DNA of 19,518 nucleotides from the NCBI GenBank assembly GCA_032122615.1, contig JAQBGF010000133.1:1-19518 (forward strand). The letters run 5' to 3'. The translations under genes were made by a program, and so were the position numbers. Below are positions 13,415-19,518 of this stretch, one piece after another; the first letter of the stretch is position 1; each line of letters begins with the position of its first letter. Source of the stretch: SHZI01 sp032122615. Its GTDB lineage: Bacteria > Pseudomonadota > Gammaproteobacteria > Steroidobacterales > GCA-2729495. The notes below the pieces were generated by a model. That model was not told where the DNA came from. It worked only from the letters and a program-made list of their open reading frames with translations, and did not search any database.

Positions 13415-15153
13415 TTCGTCTGCGGCTAATGCCCGTGCTGTTGCTGCTGGTTGCTGTCAGCACGCCCGCAGCCACGCTGGAGGAGGCGAGGGCCGCGGTT
13501 CGTGTGCGGGATTACGCGACCGCCGCTGCCATTTACCGCAGCTTCGCGGATGCCGGCGATCCCGAGGCGCGCTACCAACTGGCCACGCTGTACCGTTCCG
13601 GCCTTGGTGTGGACGCAAATCCGGCAGAGTCCCGGGCGCTGCTCAAGCTGGCCGCCGACCAGGGCTACGCGGACGCGCAATACGCCTGGGGCCAGCTGCT
13701 GGAGAAAGCGTCGGGAGTGGCGGCCGATCCAGCGGCGGCGCGGGAGTGGTACCGCAAGGCCGCTGGCCAGAACCATCGCCTCGCTGCCGCGCGCCTGAAG
13801 GCCCTGGACGATTCGACGAAGGTGGCTGCCGTGCTGACCACGGACGACCTGAGTTACGCCGCAAGCCGTGGTGACGCCGCGGCTATCCGCTCGTCCGCGT
13901 TGCGTGCCACCGAGGTCAACGCGGTTGATACCCGCGGGCGCACCGCACTGATTGAGGCCATCGTCGGCTCCCACGCCGACGCCGTGGATGCCCTCATCGA
14001 ACACGGTGCCGATGTGAATCAAGCCGATGCTGCCGGAAATCCGCCGTTGCACCTCGCCATTCAGGGTGGAGCACGCAATGTGGCGCGCAGCCTGCTGGCA
14101 GCTGGCGCGGCGATCGAGGCGCTGGACAGCGCCGGCAACACGCCACTGATCATCGCGGCGTTACAGGGGGATTCGGAGTCGGTGGGCCTGCTGCTGGACG
14201 CGGGGGCGCAAGTAGATCGCGAAGACCAGCGGGGGTGGACGGCCGCGGAGGCGGCAAAGACCCGTGGGCATCGCGACGTAGAGGCGCTGCTGGTCAGGCG
14301 CGGGGCGCGGGGCGTAGTCGTGCCGGCGCCGGCGCGGCGGACGCCCCGCGTCGAGTCTGCGGATGCCCCCGCCATGATTCGCGCGTCACTGGATGGCGAC
14401 GTGGAAGGAGTACGCCGCCTGCTCGCATCCGGCGTTGATCCGAATGAACGGGCTGATGGCGAGACCGCGCTGACCCGGGCGGTGGCCGGCGGGCATGTGG
14501 CGGTTGTCCGCCTGCTCCTCGACGCTGGCGCGAAAGCCGACGCGCGGGGAGCGTCCGGCGAGCCTGTTCTGCAAATGGCCGCACGTGTCGGTCGGGAGGA
14601 CATCACCGGCCTGTTGCTGAAAGCCGGTGCCCGGGATACGCGCTCCGGACCGGATCAGACCTCGGCGGCGATACTCGCGGCGCGGCTAGGGTTTCCCGAC
14701 GTGTTGTCACAACTTATCAAGAATGGTGCAGATCCGGGTCAGGCTGATTCCCGGGGCACCACGCTGCTTTGTCACGCGGCCCGACAGGGTGACGAGGCGT
14801 CAGTCCGAATTCTTCTCGGCGCGGGCGCCCCGCCGGATGCTAAAACCAGCGACGGCAACACGGCGGTCCATATCGCCGCGGCGCGTAACCAGGTGCCGGC
14901 CATGCAACGCCTTGTGGACGGCGGGGCGACTATCGATGCACGCAATGGCCGCGGGCTGACGCCGCTGATGCTGGCGGCCATGGCCGGCCACCCGGAGGCG
15001 GTAGCCACGCTGCTCGATGCGGGCGCGGATACGCGGCTTGTAAACCCCGAGCGCCGCACGGCCAAAGACCTGGCCGCGGCGGCCAATCATCAGAAGGTTG
15101 CCGAGTTGTTGCAGCAGTGGTCGGCCAAGGGCAGTTTTCTGGGGAATCTCTAG
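13411..15153 (+). CDS. exported Sel1-like and ankyrin-repeat protein
   Basis: The 580-residue product has a signal peptide (core 'LMPVLLLLVAVSTPAA'). Sel1/TPR-like helical repeats follow (about 22-135, 'ARYQLATLYRSGLGVDAN', 'YADAQYAWGQLLEKASGVA'), then about 12-13 ankyrin repeats to the end, with the usual 'G.TPL..AA..GH...V..LL..GAD' pattern. A less regular linker at about 300-315 splits the ankyrin array in two. It has no catalytic motif, so it is a periplasmic binding scaffold by family. Its GTG start overlaps the flavoprotein's TGA (GTGA), which ties it to the redox locus; a role in holding or assembling the cytochromes is inference. Confidence 0.85.
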   Translation: MIRLRLMPVLLLLVAVSTPAATLEEARAAVRVRDYATAAAIYRSFADAGDPEARYQLATLYRSGLGVDANPAESRALLKLAADQGYADAQYAWGQLLEKASGVAADPAAAREWYRKAAGQNHRLAAARLKALDDSTKVAAVLTTDDLSYAASRGDAAAIRSSALRATEVNAVDTRGRTALIEAIVGSHADAVDALIEHGADVNQADAAGNPPLHLAIQGGARNVARSLLAAGAAIEALDSAGNTPLIIAALQGDSESVGLLLDAGAQVDREDQRGWTAAEAAKTRGHRDVEALLVRRGARGVVVPAPARRTPRVESADAPAMIRASLDGDVEGVRRLLASGVDPNERADGETALTRAVAGGHVAVVRLLLDAGAKADARGASGEPVLQMAARVGREDITGLLLKAGARDTRSGPDQTSAAILAARLGFPDVLSQLIKNGADPGQADSRGTTLLCHAARQGDEASVRILLGAGAPPDAKTSDGNTAVHIAAARNQVPAMQRLVDGGATIDARNGRGLTPLMLAAMAGHPEAVATLLDAGADTRLVNPERRTAKDLAAAANHQKVAELLQQWSAKGSFLGNL

Positions 15154-15158
15154 CCTGA

Positions 15159-15180
15159 CGCCGCGGGTGCGGCGCCTTCA
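15159..15180 (+). terminator. weak terminator-like hairpin after the ankyrin gene
   Basis: CGCCGC-GGGT-GCGGCG forms a perfect six-pair GC stem five bases after the ankyrin stop. It is followed by CCTTCAATTACAATT rather than a clean T-run, so intrinsic termination is only possible. Confidence 0.3.
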
Positions 15181-15189
15181 ATTACAATT

Positions 15190-15211
15190 CTCCGGAGTCC
15201 TTGTTCCGGAG
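15190..15211 (+). promoter_or_regulatory. inverted repeat covering the frmA ribosome binding site
   Basis: CTCCGGA (15190-15196) and TCCGGAG (15205-15211) form an inverted repeat with an eight-base spacer. The right arm contains GGAG, nine bases before the frmA ATG, so a hairpin would hide the ribosome binding site. It could equally be a small operator. Confidence 0.3.
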
Positions 15212-15220
15212 CAGTCGCCC

Positions 15221-16327
15221 ATGAAGTCGCGCGCCGCCATTGCACTGGCCGCAGGCCAGCCACTCGTTGTTGATACCGTTGACGTCGACGGGCCGCGAGC
15301 CGGCGAGGTGCTGATCGAAATCCGCGCCACCGGCGTGTGCCACACCGACGAGTTCACGCTCTCCGGCAAGGATCCCGAGGGTTTGTTTCCGTGCATCCTG
15401 GGGCACGAAGGCGCTGGCGTGGTCGTGGATATCGGCCCGGGTGTGACGACACTGAAAAAGGGCGACCACGTCATTCCGCTGTACACGCCGGAATGCCGGC
15501 AGTGCAAATTCTGCCTCTCGGGCAAGACCAATCTCTGCCAGGCGATTCGGGAGACTCAGGGCCGGGGCGTGATGCCGGACGGCACCAGTCGCTTCCGCGC
15601 CGGGGGCAAGGAGGTACTCCACTATATGGGGACGTCCACCTTCTCGAACTACACGGTGCTGCCGGAAATTGCCGTGGCGAAGATCCGCGAGGACGCGCCG
15701 TTCGACAAGGCCTGCTACATCGGTTGCGGTGTCACCACCGGCATCGGTGCCGTGATCAACACGGCGAAAGTGCAGCCGGGCGCCAACGTGGCGGTCTTTG
15801 GCCTTGGCGGCATCGGCCTGAACGTACTGCAGGGAGCGCGGTTGGTGGGCGCCGAAATGATCATTGGCGTGGACACCAACCCGAAGAAGCGGGCCATGGC
15901 CGAGGCCTTTGGCATGACCCACTTCATCAACCCCGATGATTGCGACAACGTGGTACAGGAAATCATCCGCATTACCGGCGGTGGTGTGGACTACAGCTTC
16001 GAGTGCATCGGCAACGTACAGGTGATGCGTCAGGCGCTGGAGTGCTGCCACAAGGGCTGGGGCGAGAGCATCATCATCGGCGTGGCGCCTGCCGGTGCGG
16101 AGATCAGTACGCGGCCGTTTCAGCTGGTGACGGGCCGGGTATGGCGCGGTTCGGCCTTCGGTGGCGCGAAAGGTCGTCGCGACGTGCCGCGGATTGTCAA
16201 CTGGTATATGGACGGCAAGATCCGCATCGACGAGATGATTACCCACACGATGCCCCTCGAGGACATCAACAAGGCCTTCGACCTGATGCACTCGGGCGAG
16301 TCCATTCGAAGTGTGGTGACTTTCTAA
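15221..16327 (+). CDS. frmA: S-(hydroxymethyl)glutathione dehydrogenase (class III alcohol dehydrogenase)
   Basis: The 368-residue enzyme oxidises S-hydroxymethylglutathione, formed from formaldehyde and glutathione, with NAD+, and can act on S-nitrosoglutathione. Length and motifs fit the class III zinc ADH family. The catalytic zinc site includes Cys40 (GVCHTDE) and His62-Glu63 (LGHEGAG). The structural zinc site is Cys92, Cys95, Cys98 and Cys106 (ECRQCKFC...NLC). The NAD site is GLGGIGL, and 'GGAKGRRDVPRIV' is typical of the class. ATG 15221 with GGAG nine bases upstream is chosen over the open frame back to 15098, which overlaps the ankyrin gene. No esterase FrmB or regulator FrmR gene is adjacent in this window. 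Confidence 0.95.
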   Translation: MKSRAAIALAAGQPLVVDTVDVDGPRAGEVLIEIRATGVCHTDEFTLSGKDPEGLFPCILGHEGAGVVVDIGPGVTTLKKGDHVIPLYTPECRQCKFCLSGKTNLCQAIRETQGRGVMPDGTSRFRAGGKEVLHYMGTSTFSNYTVLPEIAVAKIREDAPFDKACYIGCGVTTGIGAVINTAKVQPGANVAVFGLGGIGLNVLQGARLVGAEMIIGVDTNPKKRAMAEAFGMTHFINPDDCDNVVQEIIRITGGGVDYSFECIGNVQVMRQALECCHKGWGESIIIGVAPAGAEISTRPFQLVTGRVWRGSAFGGAKGRRDVPRIVNWYMDGKIRIDEMITHTMPLEDINKAFDLMHSGESIRSVVTF

Positions 16328-16343
16328 ACGCTGAAGGCCGACG

Positions 16344-16619
16344 TCAGCGAAAACCGACACGCTTGCGCCGCCGGCGGAGCTTGATTTCGCGGTGCAGGAC
16401 GGTGGGGTCCAGTTCAATGCCATTCGGCCAGACCAGCAGGTTCTGGCCGCGATCGAGCTTGAGGCGACGGAATTCCCGCAGATCCCGCAGGGGTTCGAGC
16501 GACCAGGGCGCCAGCTGGTCTTCCAGGTCGACAGCGCCTTCCGTGCCGTCGGCGTAGGCAAGCCAGATCTGGTAGCGCTCCAGCGGCCAGGCGGCAATCA
16601 GTCGTGCAGTCATTGCCAC
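16344..16619 (-). CDS. DUF2442 domain protein
   Basis: The 91-residue protein fits the small DUF2442 family, with the patterns 'LIAAWPLERYQIWLAYADGT', 'LEPLRDLREFRRLKLD' and 'LVWPNGIELDPTVLH'. Relatives often lie near toxin-antitoxin-like genes with DUF4160 proteins, but no such partner is present here. The start may be GTG 16619 or ATG 16613; neither has a clear ribosome binding site. The C-terminus is very basic (KLRRRRKR). It converges on frmA with a 16-base gap and lies downstream of the nucleotidase gene on the same strand, separated by a REP doublet. Function is unknown. Confidence 0.75.
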   Translation of the reverse strand: MAMTARLIAAWPLERYQIWLAYADGTEGAVDLEDQLAPWSLEPLRDLREFRRLKLDRGQNLLVWPNGIELDPTVLHREIKLRRRRKRVGFR

Positions 16620-16694
16620 GCATCGTGCGCCGCGCGCGACAGTGGCAACAAGCCGCTAATCTCGGTGAACTGGCCGTATTTGCCGCCGCTCCCG

Positions 16695-16748
16695 GTAGGA
16701 GCGCCTTCAGGCGCGACCGATAAGTGTCGCGCCTGAAGGCGCTCCTAC
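16695..16748. repeat. REP doublet (REPIN/SMAG-like), perfect 23-base inverted repeat
   Basis: The arm 16695-16717 starts GTAGGAGCG and ends GCGCGAC; it is repeated exactly inverted at 16726-16748, with an eight-base loop CGATAAGT. Each arm is itself a small hairpin (GCGCC-TTCA-GGCGC), as in REP elements that begin GTAG and are spread by RAYT transposases. The right edge reaches the nucleotidase gene and provides its stop codon. The 16620-16694 stretch beside it shows nothing else. Confidence 0.85.
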
Positions 16749-17347
16749 AAAGTGCTGGTACGCCAGGTTGCGACGCGTTCGCGTATCAGCGTTTCGATTT
16801 CGTCCCACGACTCCGCACCCGGCGCCGGCAGATCCCGGTTTGTGGAGTTTCGGACGACAATCGTTTCGTGGCCGCCCGCGCGCAGCGCGCGAATATTCTC
16901 CGGGCTGTCTTCCAGGTACAGGTCGGCGCCGACTGCCGCTTTGTCGCGCATGAAGCACAAGTCCCAGTAGGGAATGCCGTAGCGTTCCAGCCAGTCGGTG
17001 GTCTGGCGGATGGCTTCCTTGTGAAACCAGTGGATGTAGAGGCGGTGGGTGATGATCCGGATGCGGATTTCCGGAATAGTGTCGAGCCGACGCAGTGCGG
17101 CTGGAGCGCCCTTGATCGGTGGCAGCCGGGCGAACAACTCGCGTTCCTTGACGGCGAATCGATGCAGGGCGTCGTAGCCGCCAGCGGCGTCCAGGCCCCA
17201 CTCGCCGAAGCCGTAGCTGATTTCATCGGTCAGCGCGGTGTCTGCAACACCCAGCCACTCGGCCGCCACGGGTTTAAGGCCGCCGGCGAAATCGGCAACG
17301 ACACCATCCAGGTCGACGCCGAGGACAAAGTGGCGAATCGCCGTCAC
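16745..17347 (-). CDS. NT5C-type 5'-nucleotidase (HAD superfamily)
   Basis: This 200-residue HAD phosphatase has the catalytic motif DLDGVVADF (Asp12 nucleophile, Asp14), motif II 'IITHRL', and motif III-IV 'MRDKAAVGADLYLEDSPEN' with Lys and the acidic metal ligands. The pattern and length fit the 5'(3')-deoxyribonucleotidase NT5C type, which removes phosphate from nucleoside monophosphates. GTG 17347 is chosen because it overlaps the ppiC TGA (GTGA); the longer open frame upstream is shadow of ppiC. The TAG stop lies inside the edge of the REP doublet, so the present C-terminus was probably set when the element arrived. Confidence 0.85.
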   Translation of the reverse strand: MTAIRHFVLGVDLDGVVADFAGGLKPVAAEWLGVADTALTDEISYGFGEWGLDAAGGYDALHRFAVKERELFARLPPIKGAPAALRRLDTIPEIRIRIITHRLYIHWFHKEAIRQTTDWLERYGIPYWDLCFMRDKAAVGADLYLEDSPENIRALRAGGHETIVVRNSTNRDLPAPGAESWDEIETLIRERVATWRTSTL

Positions 17348-17625
17348 GCCGAGCGCTTCGTGATCTCGATCAGGTGGTATCCGAACTGGGTGCGCACGGG
17401 GCCGTGCACCTTGCCCATATCTTCGCTGAACACGACGGTGTCGAACTCCTTGACCATCATGCCCGGGCTGAACTCGCCGAGATCGCCGCCCTGCTGGCCG
17501 GAAGGACACTCGGAATACTGCTTGGCAATCTGGGCGAAATCCTCACCGCCCTCGATGCGGGTCTTGAGGTCGTCGCAGGTGGGCTGATCGGCCACTAATA
17601 TGTGGCGGGCACTGGCTTTTCGCAT
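17344..17625 (-). CDS. ppiC: parvulin-type peptidyl-prolyl cis-trans isomerase
   Basis: At 93 residues this matches the length and full pattern of E. coli PpiC, a free-standing cytoplasmic parvulin that speeds proline isomerisation during folding. Signatures are 'RHILV' near the start, 'YSECPSGQQGGDLGEFSPG' in the middle, 'MVKEFDTVVFS', and the C-terminal 'GPVRTQFGYHLIEI' holding a catalytic-core His. There is no signal peptide. It is the first gene of a leftward unit and overlaps the nucleotidase start. It is divergent from the FAD oxidoreductase gene, with a 114-base gap in which no clear promoter boxes stand out. Confidence 0.93.
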   Translation of the reverse strand: MRKASARHILVADQPTCDDLKTRIEGGEDFAQIAKQYSECPSGQQGGDLGEFSPGMMVKEFDTVVFSEDMGKVHGPVRTQFGYHLIEITKRSA

Positions 17626-17739
17626 GGCTGATTTTCCAGAAAAACGGGGCGGTCAGATTCTAGCCTACAGGAGGCATGTCCCCTTTTCCTCTCACGTCGT
17701 GATAGCGTTTGCCCGCATTCAGCAGTGGAGGCGCGTGCC

Positions 17740-19254
17740 ATGCAACGGCGGTTATTCCTTGGTTCCATGCTCGGTGCCGCGGCGAGCGGCACGCCACTAG
17801 CCCGCGCGATCGCAGCGGCCGCAGCCACCCCCATCTCCGGCGACCTGCCGGCCACCCGTCTTGGTGGCGGTGAAACCGTCCTCAGCCGTGCCGCCGTCCG
17901 GGAGTTTCGGGCCAGCCTCCGCGGCCCACTGCTCCTGCCTGGTGAGGACGGCTACGACCGCGCTCGCCAGGTCTGGAACGGCATGATTGACCGCCGTCCA
18001 GCTCTCATCGCCCGGTGCAGCGGCCCGGCTGACGTGGTGAGTTCGGTCGAGTTTGCCCGCTCCAACGACCTGCTCGTCGCCGTGCGCAGTGGCGGGCACA
18101 GCACCTCGGGCCAGTCGGTATGCGACGGTGGCCTGATGATCGATTTGTCCGCGATGCGCGGCGTGCGCGTAGACCCACGTGCGAAACGCGCCTGGGTTGC
18201 GGGCGGCTCGCTGCTGGGTGATCTCGATCGCGAGTCGCAGTTCTTTGGTCTCGCGACCACGGCCGGCACGGTGTCGCACACCGGCGCCGCCGGCCTGACT
18301 CTCGGTGGCGGCTTCGGGCGGCTCGGCCGGCGCCTCGGCCTGGCCTGTGACAATCTCGCCTCCATCGACGTGGCAACGGCCGACGGGAAAGTACTGCGCG
18401 CCAGTAGCAATGAGAATCGCGACCTGTTCTGGGGCATGCGGGGCGGCGGCGGAAACTTCGGTATTGCGACGGCCTTCGAATATCGCTTGCACGATATTGG
18501 CACGACCGTGCTCGGTGGCCCGATCATCTATCCCTTCAGCAAGGTCAGGGAAGTCCTCGACTTCTACGTTGAGTTTGCGCAAACGATCCCCGATGAACTC
18601 AACGTTGATTGCGCGATTGTGGCCCCGCCGGGCGGCAAGCCAGCGGTCATACTGGAAGTCTGCTATGCAGGTGATCCTGCTGTCGGGGAGAAGCTGATCC
18701 AGCCGATCCGCAGCTTCAGCAAGCCACTGGTCGACCAGGTCAAGCTGATGCCGTACCTGAAGCTGCAGTCCGGCGGTGACGAGGCCAATGGCCCCGGCCG
18801 CAACTACTACATCAAGAGCGGCTTCGTGCACGACGTGGATCCCGCCCTGTTCGACACCATGGTGAATGGCTTTACGCCCGACCCGGGCCGCGCCACCGTC
18901 ATGCTGCTTCAGCAGCTCGGCGGCGCCATCCGGCAGGTGCGCCCCGACGCGACGGCATTTCCGCACCGCAATGCGCAGTTTGACCTGCTGGTGCTGGGCG
19001 GCTGGGACGACCGGACCCAGAATGATTACCACCGTACGTGGATCAGGTCGTTCTGGTCCGAAATGGAGCCCTACACACGGGGCTATTACTTCAACACCCA
19101 GATTGGTGACAGCCAGGCGCAGGTGCGGGCGAACTTCGGCGACAACTACTCGCGGCTGGTGAAACTGAAGGACCGCTACGACCCGGGGAACCTGTTCCGG
19201 CTGAATGCCAACGTGCTGCCGTCGTCGTCCGCGTCGTCCGCGTCGTCCGGGTAG
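17740..19254 (+). CDS. Tat-exported FAD-binding oxidoreductase (BBE-like)
   Basis: The 504-residue product begins with a twin-arginine signal (MQRRLFLGS, then an Ala-rich core to 'PLARA'), so it is exported folded with its cofactor. The PCMH-type FAD domain follows: 'VRSGGHSTSGQS' carries the His that binds FAD covalently, and 'GLTLGGGFGRLGRRLGL' is the second signature. The Cys used for bicovalent flavin in some berberine-bridge enzymes is not at its usual place. The C-terminal BBE segment is present ('DNYSRLVKLKDRYDPGNLF'). Substrates of relatives include sugars, alkaloids and phenols; this one is unknown. ATG 17740 has GGAGG nine bases upstream. The tail SSSASSASSG comes from 9-base repeats and its TAG is the start of a REP element. 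Confidence 0.9.
   Translation: MQRRLFLGSMLGAAASGTPLARAIAAAAATPISGDLPATRLGGGETVLSRAAVREFRASLRGPLLLPGEDGYDRARQVWNGMIDRRPALIARCSGPADVVSSVEFARSNDLLVAVRSGGHSTSGQSVCDGGLMIDLSAMRGVRVDPRAKRAWVAGGSLLGDLDRESQFFGLATTAGTVSHTGAAGLTLGGGFGRLGRRLGLACDNLASIDVATADGKVLRASSNENRDLFWGMRGGGGNFGIATAFEYRLHDIGTTVLGGPIIYPFSKVREVLDFYVEFAQTIPDELNVDCAIVAPPGGKPAVILEVCYAGDPAVGEKLIQPIRSFSKPLVDQVKLMPYLKLQSGGDEANGPGRNYYIKSGFVHDVDPALFDTMVNGFTPDPGRATVMLLQQLGGAIRQVRPDATAFPHRNAQFDLLVLGGWDDRTQNDYHRTWIRSFWSEMEPYTRGYYFNTQIGDSQAQVRANFGDNYSRLVKLKDRYDPGNLFRLNANVLPSSSASSASSG
19222..19248 (+). repeat. 9-base tandem repeat encoding an Ala-Ser-Ser tail
   Basis: Two exact GCGTCGTCC units (19231-19248) follow one near-match (19222-19230) at the 3' end of the FAD gene. 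The inverted copy at 19418-19453 has three exact units plus one near-match, so unit number varies between copies. Confidence 0.8.
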
Positions 19255-19415
19255 GAGCGGCTTCAGCCGCGACAACGTACTCCGTAGCGACGCGGTCGGT
19301 GGCGAAACAGGTCTTGGCCGCCTGTCGGGAAGACCCGCTGAGGGCTGGCCAAGACCTGTCCCGCCACCGACCGCGTCACTACGGAGTACGTTGTCGCGGC
19401 TGAAGCCGCTCCTAC
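19251..19415. repeat. REP-bounded inverted repeat (REP doublet with a large hairpin)
   Basis: A REP element starting GTAGGAGCGG (19251-19273) and its inverted copy (19393-19415) bound a further 46-base inverted repeat on each side of a 27-base loop (19320-19346). Arms pair from 19251 with 19415 to 19319 with 19347. They differ at only three places: 19288, 19305 and 19306, opposite 19378, 19361 and 19360. The REP sequence is the same family as at 16695-16748. The 19255-19411 stretch has no gene. Confidence 0.85.
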
Positions 19416-19518
19416 CCGGACGACGCGGACGACGCGGACGACGCGGACGACGACGGCAGCACGTTGGCATTCAGCCGGAACAGGTTCCCCGGGTCGTAGC
19501 GGTCCTTCAGTTTCACCA
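19412..19518 (-). CDS. 3' end of a second, inverted copy of the FAD-binding oxidoreductase (partial)
   Basis: Read on the minus strand from the window edge this encodes VKLKDRYDPGNLFRLNANVL, then a tail with three Ala-Ser-Ser units, Gly and TAG. It is identical to the end of the gene at 17740-19254 except for one more tail unit. The gene starts outside the window, so whether it is a full paralogue cannot be seen. It could also be a fold-back assembly artefact, though the sequence differences between the arms argue against that. Confidence 0.6.
   Translation of the reverse strand, partial: VKLKDRYDPGNLFRLNANVLPSSSASSASSASSG

Larger units (their letters stand above)
19157..19518. repeat. long inverted duplication including the FAD gene 3' end
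   Basis: Bases 19157-19319 (163) recur inverted at 19347-19518 (172). The only differences are one extra 9-base unit in the right arm and the three substitutions near the loop. The outer part of each arm is coding sequence for the same C-terminus. The right arm is still matching at the last base of the window, so the duplication extends beyond it. Confidence 0.85.

Noticed and set aside
17348..17509. Longer N-terminus of the nucleotidase
   Set aside because: The extension overlaps ppiC out of frame and is Arg-rich. The HAD motif DLDGV sits right after GTG 17347, as expected.
17797..19470. 557-codon minus-strand frame opposite the FAD oxidoreductase
   Set aside because: It is antisense to a gene with clear family motifs, has no recognisable domain, and arises from GC-rich codon use.

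Overview
This is a GC-rich bacterial window. Three features suggest an uncultured gammaproteobacterium, though this is inference and no marker gene is present: frequent GTG and TTG starts, tight GTGA or TGATG gene overlaps, and palindromic elements starting GTAGGAGCG of the REP/SMAG type known from Xanthomonadales and Pseudomonas. The genes look like chromosomal housekeeping genes around one remarkable redox locus. I see no tRNA, rRNA, CRISPR array, phage or IS transposase.

Left flank (1-2589, minus strand): a four-gene operon transcribed leftwards encodes a DUF6502 protein, a small cupin, a TauE/SafE-type exporter and a DUF4126 membrane protein. The last is frameshifted by one extra base in a C-run and runs off the window. 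An AT-rich stretch with nested inverted repeats (2691-2739) probably holds its promoter and operator.

Core (2900-15153): a multiheme-cytochrome locus. The plus-strand operon encodes a pentaheme periplasmic cytochrome, an 844-residue outer-membrane protein (SPOR-like plus TPR periplasmic part, then a beta-barrel ending in Phe), a small lipoprotein, and a giant lipoprotein cytochrome with 26 CXXCH motifs plus one CX4CH. A minus-strand operon converges on it, encoding a 21-heme periplasmic cytochrome and a membrane cytochrome b-like protein. Divergent from the latter, a plus-strand pair encodes a membrane-anchored ferredoxin-flavoprotein, whose flavin domain appears circularly permuted, and an exported Sel1/ankyrin-repeat protein. 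Together these read as a full electron path: NAD(P)H, then FeS/FAD protein, membrane cytochrome b, 21-heme and 5-heme periplasmic carriers, barrel, and 26/27-heme surface cytochrome. It resembles porin-cytochrome conduits in general and, from memory, the PCC3-type clusters proposed for iron oxidisers. Whether electrons flow out or in cannot be read from the sequence.

Right flank (15221-19518): frmA (glutathione-dependent formaldehyde dehydrogenase), a DUF2442 protein, a REP doublet, an NT5C-type 5'-nucleotidase, a PpiC parvulin and a Tat-exported BBE-like FAD oxidoreductase. The window ends inside a long imperfect inverted repeat that contains a REP doublet and the 3' end of that FAD gene in both orientations. 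An inverted second copy of the gene therefore begins at the right edge.
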